Assembly (NCBI GenBank): GCA_031259185.1
Contig: JAIRLV010000181.1
Coordinates: 1-15,862 of the forward strand
Source of the DNA: Elusimicrobiota bacterium
Lineage (GTDB): Bacteria > RUG730
Length of the DNA stretch: 15,862 bases
Direction of reading: 5' to 3'
Shown here in pieces: positions 1 through 6,936 of the stretch. Position 1 is the stretch's first letter; each line of letters starts with the position of its first letter. A model generated the notes under the pieces. That model saw only the letters and a list, made by a program, of their open reading frames with translations, did no database searches and had not been told where the DNA came from. The position numbers were made by a program, and so were the translations under genes.

Positions 1-1796
1 TAAACTCTAATATTAATTAAATTTTTTGCCAAATCTACCGCAGACATTTTATCAAGTTCTTCGCCAGTAATCGCAATTTTTTTATCTTTTATTATCCCAA
101 TTTGTCTCGCAATAGCAAAAGCTGTACTTCTATGATCTCCTGTTATCATAATTGTTTTTATACCAGCATTTTCGGCTTCTTGTATAGCATATAAAACCTC
201 CTTTCGCGGAGGATCCATCATCGCCATAATTCCTACCAAACTTAAATCTTTTTCATCATCGGTATATATTTTAGTTTCTGAAAAGTCATTAATTTCTTTC
301 ATTGCAAATGCTAAAACTCTAAAAGTATTAGCAGAAAAATTTTCATTTTTATTTTTATATTCATTCAATAAATTTTTATTTTTTTCAACTTCCATAATTT
401 CATTATTATGCAAAATATATTTACATTTTGAAAAAATTATATCTGGCGCACCTTTTGTTAACATGAAAATTTTATTGTCAATTTTATTGATCGTAGTCAT
501 TATTTTTCTAGTTGAATCAAAAGGAATTTCATAAAATCTTTTGTATTCCTTTTTTATTTCTTCTAAATTTCCAAGATTTTTATTAAAATAATCTATAAAT
601 GCTATTTCTGTTGGATCTCCAAGTTTTTTCCCATCTTTATTTACATGCGAATCATTACATAATACTGAAATTAAATTCAGCATTTTTATCTGAAAAGAAT
701 CATTTGTTTTAGACCTTGTCAAATAATTTTTATCAATTCCAGACATAAAAAAGTCAACTACTGTCATTTTATTTTGTGTCAAAGTTCCAGTTTTATCTGT
801 ACAAATCACACTTGTCGAGCCTAAAATTTCAACTGCTGGTAATTTTCTAATAATGGCTTGTTTTTTTGCCATATCGTTTGTTCCAACAGCCAAAACTATT
901 GTGACAATTGACGATAAAGCTTCTGGAATTGCAGCGACTGCAATCGCAACTGAAAACATAAAAGTATCAAAAATAACTTTGATTATATCTTTTCTACTAA
1001 TCACAGCAAAATATTCGCGTAAAAATTCAACTCCAAAAATCACTATTGCCAAAAATAAAATTCCAATTCCCAGTTTTTTGCTGAAATTATCCAATTTTAT
1101 TTGTAATTGAGTTTTTTTAACTTCAGCATTTTCTAAAAGATTAGCAATTTTACCTAATTCAGTATTCATTCCAATAGCAGTAACGATAAAAATTCCTCGT
1201 CCATAGACAACCATAGTCCCGCTAAAAACCATATTTTTTCTATCATGTAATGGGGTGCCATCTATTATTGTTTCTAAATTTTTCAAAACTGGCTCTGACT
1301 CTCCTGTCAATATTCCTTCAACAACTTTCAATGTTTTTGCTTCTATAATTCTTCCATCGCTAGGGACATAATCGCCTGCCTCCAAAATAACAATATCTCC
1401 AAGCGTTAATTCTCTGGCTGGAATAGTTAGCTTTTTTTTATCTCTAATAACTTTTACATTTGGAGCTGATAATTTTTTTAAATTTTCTAATGATGTTTCA
1501 GCTTTTTTTGTCTGAATTACTTCTAGTAAGGCATTGAAAATTAGGACAATCAAGATTACTAATGACTCAACGAACTCACCAAAAAACAATTGAATTAATA
1601 CAACAATCAATAAAATCAAGACAAGCGTAGATTTAAAAGATTCAAAAAATAATTTAAAACTTGATACTTTTTTTGTTGCTTTTAATTCATTAAACCCATT
1701 TTCTAATAATGATTCTTTTGCAGCTTTTTCGGTCAATCCAGAAATATCCGATTTTAAAAAATCAATAACTTCTTGAGCAGTTTTTTTATAAGGCAT
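1..1796 (-). CDS. P-type Ca2+-transporting ATPase (type IIA), C-terminus off the left edge
   Basis: Seen: an open reading frame on the minus strand from an ATG at 1796-1794 to the window edge, 598 codons without a stop. Domains in order: N-terminal cation-ATPase domain (about 5-50), membrane segments near 57-73 and 77-94, actuator loop TGES at 164-167, segments near 243-260 and 278-303 with PEAL at 291-294, phosphorylation motif DKTGTLT with catalytic Asp334, nucleotide-binding KGAPD at 448-452, then MDPPR and TGD at 552-554. The GDGxND hinge and the last membrane helices are missing, so about a third lies outside. Known: the AIPEAL segment and the sequence around DKTGTLT resemble SERCA/PMR1-type Ca2+ pumps, in which the TM4 Glu (here Glu292) binds Ca2+. 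Inferred: ATP-driven Ca2+ export at the inner membrane; another cation is possible. AGGA at 1807-1810 lies 10 nt before this ATG but only 3 nt before an out-of-frame ATG at 1803, which supports the chosen start. Confidence 0.93.
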   Translation of the reverse strand, partial: MPYKKTAQEVIDFLKSDISGLTEKAAKESLLENGFNELKATKKVSSFKLFFESFKSTLVLILLIVVLIQLFFGEFVESLVILIVLIFNALLEVIQTKKAETSLENLKKLSAPNVKVIRDKKKLTIPARELTLGDIVILEAGDYVPSDGRIIEAKTLKVVEGILTGESEPVLKNLETIIDGTPLHDRKNMVFSGTMVVYGRGIFIVTAIGMNTELGKIANLLENAEVKKTQLQIKLDNFSKKLGIGILFLAIVIFGVEFLREYFAVISRKDIIKVIFDTFMFSVAIAVAAIPEALSSIVTIVLAVGTNDMAKKQAIIRKLPAVEILGSTSVICTDKTGTLTQNKMTVVDFFMSGIDKNYLTRSKTNDSFQIKMLNLISVLCNDSHVNKDGKKLGDPTEIAFIDYFNKNLGNLEEIKKEYKRFYEIPFDSTRKIMTTINKIDNKIFMLTKGAPDIIFSKCKYILHNNEIMEVEKNKNLLNEYKNKNENFSANTFRVLAFAMKEINDFSETKIYTDDEKDLSLVGIMAMMDPPRKEVLYAIQEAENAGIKTIMITGDHRSTAFAIARQIGIIKDKKIAITGEELDKMSAVDLAKNLINIRV

Positions 1797-2010
1797 TATT
1801 CATTATTCCTATAATTTAATTGGATGTCGAGAGAAATTATAGATAAAATTGACAAATTATAATATAATTATCTTTAAGTATTTTTAATAAAAAAATGTAA
1901 ATATATTAATCTATTATGTATATGGCAAAAATATATAAATCTACATACTTTTCAAAATTTTAAGTATAATGTTATGTTTAATTGAGTTTATATATTTTGT
2001 ATATTTTATA

Positions 2011-2024
2011 GATTTAATTAAATC
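2011..2024. repeat. Perfect 14-bp palindrome
   Basis: GATTTAATTAAATC is identical to its own reverse complement. It lies about 215 nt upstream of the Ca2+ ATPase start and directly abuts the stem-loop at 2025-2082. It could be an operator for a dimeric regulator. In such AT-rich DNA some palindromes arise by chance, so function is unproven. Confidence 0.5.
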
Positions 2025-2082
2025 AAAGCAGAAAATTTTTTAATTTACATTTAATTGTCAATAAATTTATTTTTTCAGCTTT
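2025..2082. repeat. Imperfect stem-loop in the lpxD-ATPase spacer
   Basis: The arms AAAGCAGAAAA (2025-2035) and TTTTCAGCTTT (2072-2082) pair over 11 positions with one A-A mismatch. Inside, AATTTA (2042-2047) pairs with TAAATT (2062-2067), leaving a 14-nt apical loop and an internal loop. On the minus strand it lies 60-117 nt past the lpxD stop, so it could shape the 3' end of that mRNA. It is not followed by a proper U tract, so it is not a standard terminator. Confidence 0.4.
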
Positions 2083-2141
2083 TCAATCATAACCCGCACA
2101 ATGTTGCTTTCTAAACATATACCAAAAAATTTATAGATTAA

Positions 2142-3221
2142 TCATTTATTCTCTTGTTTTTTTAGCTTTAATTTTAAGTCCTTTATTTCATTTTTTAAAT
2201 ATTTTACCGTTTCATAAATATCTGGTAATTTTCTTGTTAAAACATACAGCTGATTTGCTTCTTTATGAGGCATTGCTGGGTACCCGGAAACCATATCTTT
2301 TGGTTTTATATTTTTTGTAACTCCGGCTTGAGCCGCAACAATCGCTCCATCTCCAATCGTAATATGTCCTGTTATTCCAGCTTGCCCAGCTAGCGTGACG
2401 AAATCTCCAATAATTGTACTTCCAGCTATTCCGACTTGCGAGCAAATTATGCAATGCTTGCCTATTTCAACATTATGAGCGATTTGGACTAAATTATCTA
2501 TTTTTGTCCCATCGCCTATCAAAGTTTTGCCAAAGGTGGATCTATCTACAGTTGTATTCGCTCCTATTTCAACATTATCTCCAATTTTTACACTCCCAAC
2601 TTGAGGAATTTTTAAATGAGAATCTTTATTAAATAAAAAACCAAACCCATCGCTTCCAATAACAACGCCAGAATGAATTATGGCATTATCCCCAATCTCC
2701 GTATTATACAAAATAGAAACATTAGGATAAATCAAACAATTTTTGCCAATTTTTACATCCTTACCAATAAAAGAATTAGGGTAAATTTGAGTATTATCGC
2801 CAATATTAGCGCCATCGTCAATAGTAACATTATCTCCAATAAATACATTTTTCCCAAAAACTGTTGTTTCAGAAATTGTTGCTTTTTGTGAGATTCCTAT
2901 TTTTTTTACTGAATTATTTTTATCCCAATCTATCAATAAAGACACAAAAACAGATACTGGAGAATTGACCATTATCAAAGTAGTTTTTATTTTTGAAAGA
3001 ATTTTCTTTATTTTTGGATTATCTAAGTTTTCATTTGGCATTATGACAATGCTAGCCATAGTTATTGGCAAAAATGAATAGTATTTTGCATCTGTGATAT
3101 AAGCTAAACAATTTTCCTTTTGATTAACATCTTTTATAGAACAAAAAAAAGAAAAAGCGGCGGTTTCATTTCCAATAATTTTACCATCAAAAGTTTCTGC
3201 AATATACTTAGCAGTGAGCAT
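2142..3221 (-). CDS. lpxD: UDP-3-O-acylglucosamine N-acyltransferase LpxD
   Basis: Role (known for the family): transfers an acyl chain from acyl-ACP to the 2-amino group of UDP-3-O-acyl-glucosamine, the third step of lipid A synthesis, in the cytoplasm as a trimer. Seen: 359 residues, close to the usual 340-360. An N-terminal uridine-binding region (about 1-100) is followed by many hexapeptide repeats (I/V-G-x-x) from about 105 to 310, which build the left-handed beta helix. The signature GSDGFGF is at 189-195, the likely catalytic His249 sits in QIAHNVEIG, and a charged C-terminal helix (about 325-355) ends the protein. Start: AAGGAG lies just upstream of the ATG at 3221. Context: 88 nt downstream of trxA on the same strand, so possibly the last gene of ruvB-trxA-lpxD. 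No fabZ, lpxA or bamA lies next to it, unlike the common arrangement. Confidence 0.96.
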   Translation of the reverse strand: MLTAKYIAETFDGKIIGNETAAFSFFCSIKDVNQKENCLAYITDAKYYSFLPITMASIVIMPNENLDNPKIKKILSKIKTTLIMVNSPVSVFVSLLIDWDKNNSVKKIGISQKATISETTVFGKNVFIGDNVTIDDGANIGDNTQIYPNSFIGKDVKIGKNCLIYPNVSILYNTEIGDNAIIHSGVVIGSDGFGFLFNKDSHLKIPQVGSVKIGDNVEIGANTTVDRSTFGKTLIGDGTKIDNLVQIAHNVEIGKHCIICSQVGIAGSTIIGDFVTLAGQAGITGHITIGDGAIVAAQAGVTKNIKPKDMVSGYPAMPHKEANQLYVLTRKLPDIYETVKYLKNEIKDLKLKLKKQENK

Positions 3222-3309
3222 AAAAAACTCCTTAAATTTAAATTTTTTTCTATTGACAATTTATTTTAAAATATGACATAATAAAAAATATATTTTTTCA
3301 AAACTAAAT

Positions 3310-3621
3310 CTATTTCAAATTTTCATCAACAAATTTTTTTAAATTATCTTTTGATAAAGCTCCAACATGAGAAGCAATTTTTTCGCCATTTTTAAATATT
3401 ATTATAGTAGGAACACTCATCACAGAATATTTAGCTGAAAGTTCATCATTTTCATCTATATTAACTTTAAAAAACTCGCATTTTCCTATATATTCATTGC
3501 CAAGTTCTTCAAAAATAGGTCCCATCATTTTACAAGGACCGCACCACAACGCAAAAAAATCAACTATTGCAATTTTGCCTTTAATCTCATTTTCAAAATT
3601 AGTATTATTTAAATAAATCAT
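3310..3621 (-). CDS. trxA: Thioredoxin
   Basis: Role: small cytoplasmic dithiol/disulfide oxidoreductase that reduces protein disulfides using electrons from thioredoxin reductase (family knowledge). Seen: 103 residues, a full single thioredoxin fold, with the classical active site WCGPC at 26-30 (Cys27 and Cys30), Asp21 in the IVDFFA strand, the cis-proline Pro71 in SVPT, and the C-terminal NG-K and VGA stretch. There is no signal peptide, so it acts in the cytoplasm. Context: the ATG at 3621 lies inside the end of ruvB, a 17-nt overlap in another frame, with a strong Shine-Dalgarno just before it. This implies translational coupling to ruvB. No thioredoxin reductase gene is in the window. 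Confidence 0.96.
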   Translation of the reverse strand: MIYLNNTNFENEIKGKIAIVDFFALWCGPCKMMGPIFEELGNEYIGKCEFFKVNIDENDELSAKYSVMSVPTIIIFKNGEKIASHVGALSKDNLKKFVDENLK

Positions 3622-4645
3622 CGTCTCCTCCTACAAAACTATTATTTTTTTTCTTTAAATTTAGATGTTTATACGCTTTATCCGTGACGACTCTGCCTCT
3701 AGAAGTTCTAATCAAAAGCCCTTCTTTAATTAAAAATGGTTCGCAGACATCAGTAATCGTATCTGTTTCCTCATTTGTAATGATCGCCAATGTCTCTATT
3801 CCAATGGGACCGCCATTATAATTTTCTATCATTGCAAATAAAATCTGTCTATCAACTTTATCAAGACCTAGATTGTCTATTTCCATCATCTCCGCACCTT
3901 TTATTGCAATTTCTTTATCAATGATTCCTTCATTCCTAACATCGGCAAAATCTCTAATTCTCTTTAAAAGTCTATTTGCAATTCTAGGAGTTCCTCTAGA
4001 GCGACTCGCAATCTCAAAAGCGCCATCATCCGTTACCTCTATATTCAAGATACTTGCAGATCTTTTGATTATAATGACGATATCCTTAACATCATAAAAA
4101 TCTAAATGATTCATTATTCCAAATCTATCTCTAAGCGGAGAAGTTAAAAGTCCCGCTCTAGTTGTAGCGCCTATTAAAGTAAATTTTTCAATATCAAGTT
4201 TAATGTTTTTCGCACTTGGACCTTGTCCAATAATTATATCTAATTTGAAATCTTCCATTACAGAATAAAGAGTCTCTTCCACGACGTGATTCATCCTATG
4301 AATTTCATCTATAAATAAAATATCTCCTTCACTAAGATCTGTCAAAATTGCCGCTAAATCTCCTATCCTTTCTAGAACTGGACCAGTGGTTGATTTAATA
4401 CTCGCATCCATTTCTTTAGCAATTATATTAGAAAGTGTGGTTTTTCCAAGTCCCGGAGGACCGTAAAACAAAATATGGTCTAGCGGTTCTTTTCTTTTTT
4501 TAGTCGCTTGAATAAATATATTCAAATTTTCTTTCAATTTAGTTTGACCAATAAACTCTTTCAATAATGTTGGTCTTAAAGAAAATTCATTAATATCTTC
4601 ATTCAAAAAATTTGAATTAGTTATATCTTTATTATCTATATCCAT
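3605..4645 (-). CDS. ruvB: Holliday junction branch migration helicase RuvB
   Basis: Role: AAA+ hexameric motor that, with RuvA, drives branch migration of Holliday junctions during recombination and fork repair. Seen: 346 residues, usual length. N-terminal SLRP and FIGQ motifs (about 22-34), Walker A GPPGLGKT at 62-69, Walker B FIDEIHR around 111-117, sensor 1 GATTRAG at 159-165, the arginine-finger region LRDRFG at 171-176, sensor 2 [11 protein letters not shown] at 217-227, and the winged-helix DNA-binding domain (about 255-330) with [10 protein letters not shown] and RTSRGRV. The tail ends in an acidic GGDDD stretch whose codons double as the trxA ribosome binding site. Start: ATG at 4645; AAGGA lies 13 nt upstream, slightly far. 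Context: first gene of ruvB-trxA(-lpxD), divergent from plsY. Neither ruvA nor ruvC is adjacent. Confidence 0.97.
   Translation of the reverse strand: MDIDNKDITNSNFLNEDINEFSLRPTLLKEFIGQTKLKENLNIFIQATKKRKEPLDHILFYGPPGLGKTTLSNIIAKEMDASIKSTTGPVLERIGDLAAILTDLSEGDILFIDEIHRMNHVVEETLYSVMEDFKLDIIIGQGPSAKNIKLDIEKFTLIGATTRAGLLTSPLRDRFGIMNHLDFYDVKDIVIIIKRSASILNIEVTDDGAFEIASRSRGTPRIANRLLKRIRDFADVRNEGIIDKEIAIKGAEMMEIDNLGLDKVDRQILFAMIENYNGGPIGIETLAIITNEETDTITDVCEPFLIKEGLLIRTSRGRVVTDKAYKHLNLKKKNNSFVGGDDDLFK
3625..3632 (-). promoter_or_regulatory. Shine-Dalgarno of trxA inside ruvB
   Basis: On the minus strand the sequence AGGAGGAG lies three bases before the trxA ATG (3621-3619) and within the last codons of ruvB (Val-Gly-Gly-Asp). 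It is one of the strongest ribosome binding sites in the window, and it fixes the trxA start despite the 17-nt overlap. Confidence 0.85.
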
Positions 4646-4688
4646 TATCTAAAAATATTCCTTAAAAAAATTTTTTTTCACTTTTAAA

Positions 4689-4717
4689 GTTATACATTAA
4701 TTTATAATTTTTTGCAA
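4689..4717 (-). promoter_or_regulatory. Predicted promoter of ruvB-trxA(-lpxD)
   Basis: On the minus strand, -35 TTGCAA (4712-4717) and -10 TATAAC (4689-4694) are separated by exactly 17 nt, about 45 nt upstream of the ruvB ATG. Spacing and match fit a sigma70-type promoter. AT-rich background makes -10 look-alikes common, so this is a prediction. Confidence 0.6.
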
Positions 4718-4786
4718 GCATCTCTTTTTAGGAATTATCGTCATCATAAAATATAAAAATGCTTTTTAGTTATTGTATTTTTTAAT

Positions 4787-4815
4787 AATTTATGATATTT
4801 TCAATATTATAAATT
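4787..4815. repeat. Near-perfect inverted repeat in the ruvB/plsY divergent region
   Basis: Two 13-nt arms (4787-4799 and 4803-4815) pair at every position apart from one G-T pair at 4794/4808, around a 3-nt centre TTC. It lies between the two divergent promoters, about 70 nt from the ruvB -35 box and 43 nt from the plsY -35 box. A bidirectional operator is plausible; a chance AT palindrome or cruciform site is the alternative. Confidence 0.55.
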
Positions 4816-4857
4816 GCAATATGCTATCTATAAATTATTTTTGATCTAACTTTTTAC

Positions 4858-4887
4858 TTGACTTGATTTTCTTGATTAAATTATAAT
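4858..4887 (+). promoter_or_regulatory. Predicted promoter of plsY-gpsA-HU
   Basis: -35 TTGACT (4858-4863), an 18-nt spacer and a consensus -10 TATAAT (4882-4887), followed by an AT-only leader of about 60 nt and GGAG at 4943-4946 before the plsY ATG at 4957. A second TATAAT at 4898-4903 could act as an alternative -10. Confidence 0.65.
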
Positions 4888-4956
4888 TTAAAATTATTAT
4901 AATTATATATATTTATATTATCAAAATAATATATTATTTGTTGGAGATTTTATAAA

Positions 4957-5565
4957 ATGTCTGATTTTTATAACGTAATTAAATTTTTAGTTTTTTTATT
5001 CTTTGTTTATATTTTAGGCGCTATCCCTTTTTCTTATATAATAACAAAAATCCACCTTAATAAAGATATTACAGAATTAGGCAGTAAAAATGCAGGCGCA
5101 ACCAACGTATTTAGAAATGTGGGAAAAATTCCAGCAATTTTTACACTCATTTTGGATATATTGAAAGGATATTTAACTGTAAAAATTTCATATTGGCTTT
5201 TTCCAAATAATTTATTATTTGCTATCATATCGGGGGCTATTGTCATATTTGCTCATAGTTTTTCAATTTTTTTAAAATTTAAAGGTGGTAAAAGTGTCGC
5301 AACAAGTTTAGGAGTTTTTTGGGGATTAGCGCCTCTTGCAGTATTTATATCTATAATCATTTTTATTTCATCTTTAGGTTTTTTTGGGATCGTTTCATTG
5401 GGCTCTATAGCTGCAACATTATTCTTGCCTATAATCATATATTCATTAAATTATGACAAAGCAATTTTTATCATGTCTATATTAATAGCAATTTTTATAA
5501 TTTATCGTCACAAAGAAAATATAAAAAAATTAATAAATGGAACAGAAAAGAAAATTTTTTTTTAA
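4957..5565 (+). CDS. plsY: Acyl-phosphate:glycerol-3-phosphate acyltransferase PlsY
   Basis: Role: inner-membrane enzyme that transfers an acyl group from acyl-phosphate to the sn-1 position of glycerol 3-phosphate, making lysophosphatidic acid (PlsX/PlsY pathway). Seen: 202 residues, usual size, strongly hydrophobic with about seven membrane segments. The three family motifs are present: GSKNAGATN (42-50), KFKGGKSVAT (107-116) and YRHKENIKKL with NGTE (183-197). Motif 2 has Ser113 where the usual form is GGKGVAT, a mild deviation. Start: GGAG lies about 10 nt before the ATG. Context: first gene of an operon, 21 nt upstream of gpsA, which supplies its substrate. No plsX is in the window, though PlsY needs acyl-phosphate, so plsX should lie elsewhere. 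Confidence 0.96.
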   Translation: MSDFYNVIKFLVFLFFVYILGAIPFSYIITKIHLNKDITELGSKNAGATNVFRNVGKIPAIFTLILDILKGYLTVKISYWLFPNNLLFAIISGAIVIFAHSFSIFLKFKGGKSVATSLGVFWGLAPLAVFISIIIFISSLGFFGIVSLGSIAATLFLPIIIYSLNYDKAIFIMSILIAIFIIYRHKENIKKLINGTEKKIFF

Positions 5566-5586
5566 AACTAAAAGGACAAAAACATA

Positions 5587-6618
5587 ATGCAAAATGATAT
5601 TAAGAATGTCGCAATTCTTGGACTTGGTAGTTGGGGTATGGCTATTGCTCTGGTTCTTAATGATAACAAATGTAATATAAATATATGGGATGTAAATTCA
5701 AAACGAATAAAAATTTTGGATAAAACGAAAAAATTTGATTTATTAGACTGGATAAAAATTCCAAAACAAATAAAACTTTTAGACGATATGAAAGAAACTA
5801 TTCAAAATTCTGATTTAATTATATTTGCAGTGCCGTCAAATGCCATTAGAGACGTAGCAGAAAAACTAAAAAAAGTAGCGTTAAATAATAAAATCAATTT
5901 GAATAGAAAAGTTTTTTTAAGTGTTGCAAAAGGTATAGAATATGAAACCTACAACTATATGACTGACATTATTGGAGAAACTCTAAACATAAAAAGTAAA
6001 AACTTATTTGCTTTATCAGGTCCTAGTCATGCAGAAGAAGTATCAAAAAAAATTCCTACAACAGTTTGTATTTCAGGTGAAAATAAAACTATTTTAAAAA
6101 AATTGCAAAAAACTTTTTCAAATAATTATTTTAGAGTGTATATTACAAATGATTTAAAAGGGTTAGAATTAGGCGGAGCCGCAAAGAATATTATAGCAAT
6201 TGCCGCTGGAATTGTAGATAGCATCGGGCTTGGAGACAATACAAAAGCCGCTTTAATTACTAGAGGGCTTTTAGAAATAGCAAGATTAGGTAAAAAATTA
6301 GGGACAAAAACAGAAACTTTTTATGGATTGTCTGGGCTAGGGGATTTAATCGTAACATGTATTAGCAGACATAGCAGAAATAGATATTTTGGGGAACAAC
6401 TAGGAAAAGGAAAAACTACAAAAAAAATTTTGTCTGAAATGAATATGGTGGCTGAGGGTGTTTTAGCTACAAAATCTATTTATAATTTAGCTAAAAAACA
6501 TAAAGTTGAAATGCCAATTGTTACAGAAATTTATAATGTAATATACAAAAATAAATCTCCAAAAACTTCTGTAATAAATTTAATGCAAAGAGAATTAAAA
6601 GAAGAAAAATTTTTATAA
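5587..6618 (+). CDS. gpsA: NAD(P)H-dependent glycerol-3-phosphate dehydrogenase GpsA
   Basis: Role: reduces dihydroxyacetone phosphate to sn-glycerol 3-phosphate in the cytoplasm, giving the backbone for phospholipids. Seen: 343 residues, usual length. An N-terminal Rossmann fold with GLGSWG at 12-17, AVPSNA at 81-86 and SVAKGIE at 112-118. Next comes the GPSHAEEV signature at 145-152, then the C-terminal helical domain with likely catalytic Lys200 in GGAAKN, GLGDLIVTC at 250-258 and SRNRYFG near 263-269. Start: AAAGGA lies about 11 nt before the ATG. Context: 21 nt after plsY and 16 nt before the HU gene. Its product is the PlsY substrate, so the pair channels into phosphatidic acid synthesis. 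No sign of damage. Confidence 0.97.
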   Translation: MQNDIKNVAILGLGSWGMAIALVLNDNKCNINIWDVNSKRIKILDKTKKFDLLDWIKIPKQIKLLDDMKETIQNSDLIIFAVPSNAIRDVAEKLKKVALNNKINLNRKVFLSVAKGIEYETYNYMTDIIGETLNIKSKNLFALSGPSHAEEVSKKIPTTVCISGENKTILKKLQKTFSNNYFRVYITNDLKGLELGGAAKNIIAIAAGIVDSIGLGDNTKAALITRGLLEIARLGKKLGTKTETFYGLSGLGDLIVTCISRHSRNRYFGEQLGKGKTTKKILSEMNMVAEGVLATKSIYNLAKKHKVEMPIVTEIYNVIYKNKSPKTSVINLMQRELKEEKFL

Positions 6619-6634
6619 TTTTAAGGATATTATT

Positions 6635-6901
6635 ATGAATAAAAATGATATTATAGGAATGATCTCTAGCAAATCCCTTACAATAAAACAAGCAAAAAAT
6701 ATTGTAGATTATGTATTTGAAATAATAAAAAAAGAAGCTCTACATAATAATAATAAAGTTGTTATTTCAAATTTTGGAACATTTGAGGCAAAACTTGCAA
6801 AAAAAAGGATTGGCAGAAATCCAAAAACTGGAGAAAAAGTAGAAATTCAAGAAAAAATTGTTTTAAAATTTAAGCCTTCAAAAAAAATTTATAAAAAATA
6901 A
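6635..6901 (+). CDS. HU/IHF-family nucleoid DNA-binding protein
   Basis: Role: small basic dimer that bends DNA and compacts the nucleoid (family knowledge). Seen: 88 residues, typical HU size. N-terminal dimerisation helices (about 3-40) are followed by ISNFGTFE (44-51), the arm carrying GRNPKTGE (60-67) with the intercalating-Pro motif, and a Lys-rich C-terminus. HU cannot be firmly told from IHF without alignment, but a lone copy with GRNPKTG usually means HU. Start: AAGGA lies about 8 nt before the ATG. Context: last gene of plsY-gpsA-HU, 16 nt after gpsA. Only 35 A/T-rich nucleotides separate it from the converging lipA, with no visible GC hairpin terminator. Confidence 0.93.
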   Translation: MNKNDIIGMISSKSLTIKQAKNIVDYVFEIIKKEALHNNNKVVISNFGTFEAKLAKKRIGRNPKTGEKVEIQEKIVLKFKPSKKIYKK

Positions 6902-6936
6902 AAATTAAAAAAAAATATTGTTTTGTTAAAAAAATT

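Larger units (their letters stand above)
1797..2141. other. Non-coding spacer between lpxD and the Ca2+ ATPase gene
   Basis: 345 nt without a credible gene. It is the 3' side of lpxD and the 5' side of the ATPase gene, both on the minus strand. It holds a 14-bp palindrome (2011-2024), an imperfect stem-loop directly beside it (2025-2082), and a slightly GC-richer patch around 2086-2115. Several TATAAT-like strings occur on both strands, but none has a convincing -35 box at 16-18 nt for the ATPase gene, so I do not place its promoter. No GC hairpin followed by a T run is visible, and I see no tRNA signature. Confidence 0.6.
4646..4956. other. Divergent promoter region between ruvB and plsY
   Basis: 311 nt without a gene, between genes pointing away from each other. 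It carries a sigma70-like promoter for each side (4689-4717 minus, 4858-4887 plus) and a 29-nt inverted repeat between them (4787-4815). The last 75 nt before plsY are almost only A and T. A second inverted repeat, AATTATAA (4879-4886) with TTATAATT (4897-4904), overlaps the plsY -10 box. Confidence 0.65.

Noticed and set aside
853-1110. A plus-strand open frame of 85 codons
   Set aside because: It lies opposite the Ca2+ ATPase gene, which carries clear family motifs across the same bases; the plus-strand product has low-complexity composition and no recognisable domain.
1801-1803. An upstream ATG as the start of the Ca2+ ATPase gene
   Set aside because: It is out of frame, stops after five codons, and is only 3 nt from the AGGA ribosome binding site, whereas the ATG at 1796 is 10 nt away and in frame.
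2083-2120. Possible tRNA or small RNA gene in the GC-richer patch of the spacer
   Set aside because: No acceptor stem, no TTCGA-type T-loop and no cloverleaf pairing could be found; only a vague composition change remains.
2414-2891. Two plus-strand open frames of 72 codons each
   Set aside because: They are antisense shadows of the hexapeptide-repeat region of lpxD; the repeated codon pattern keeps the other frame open.
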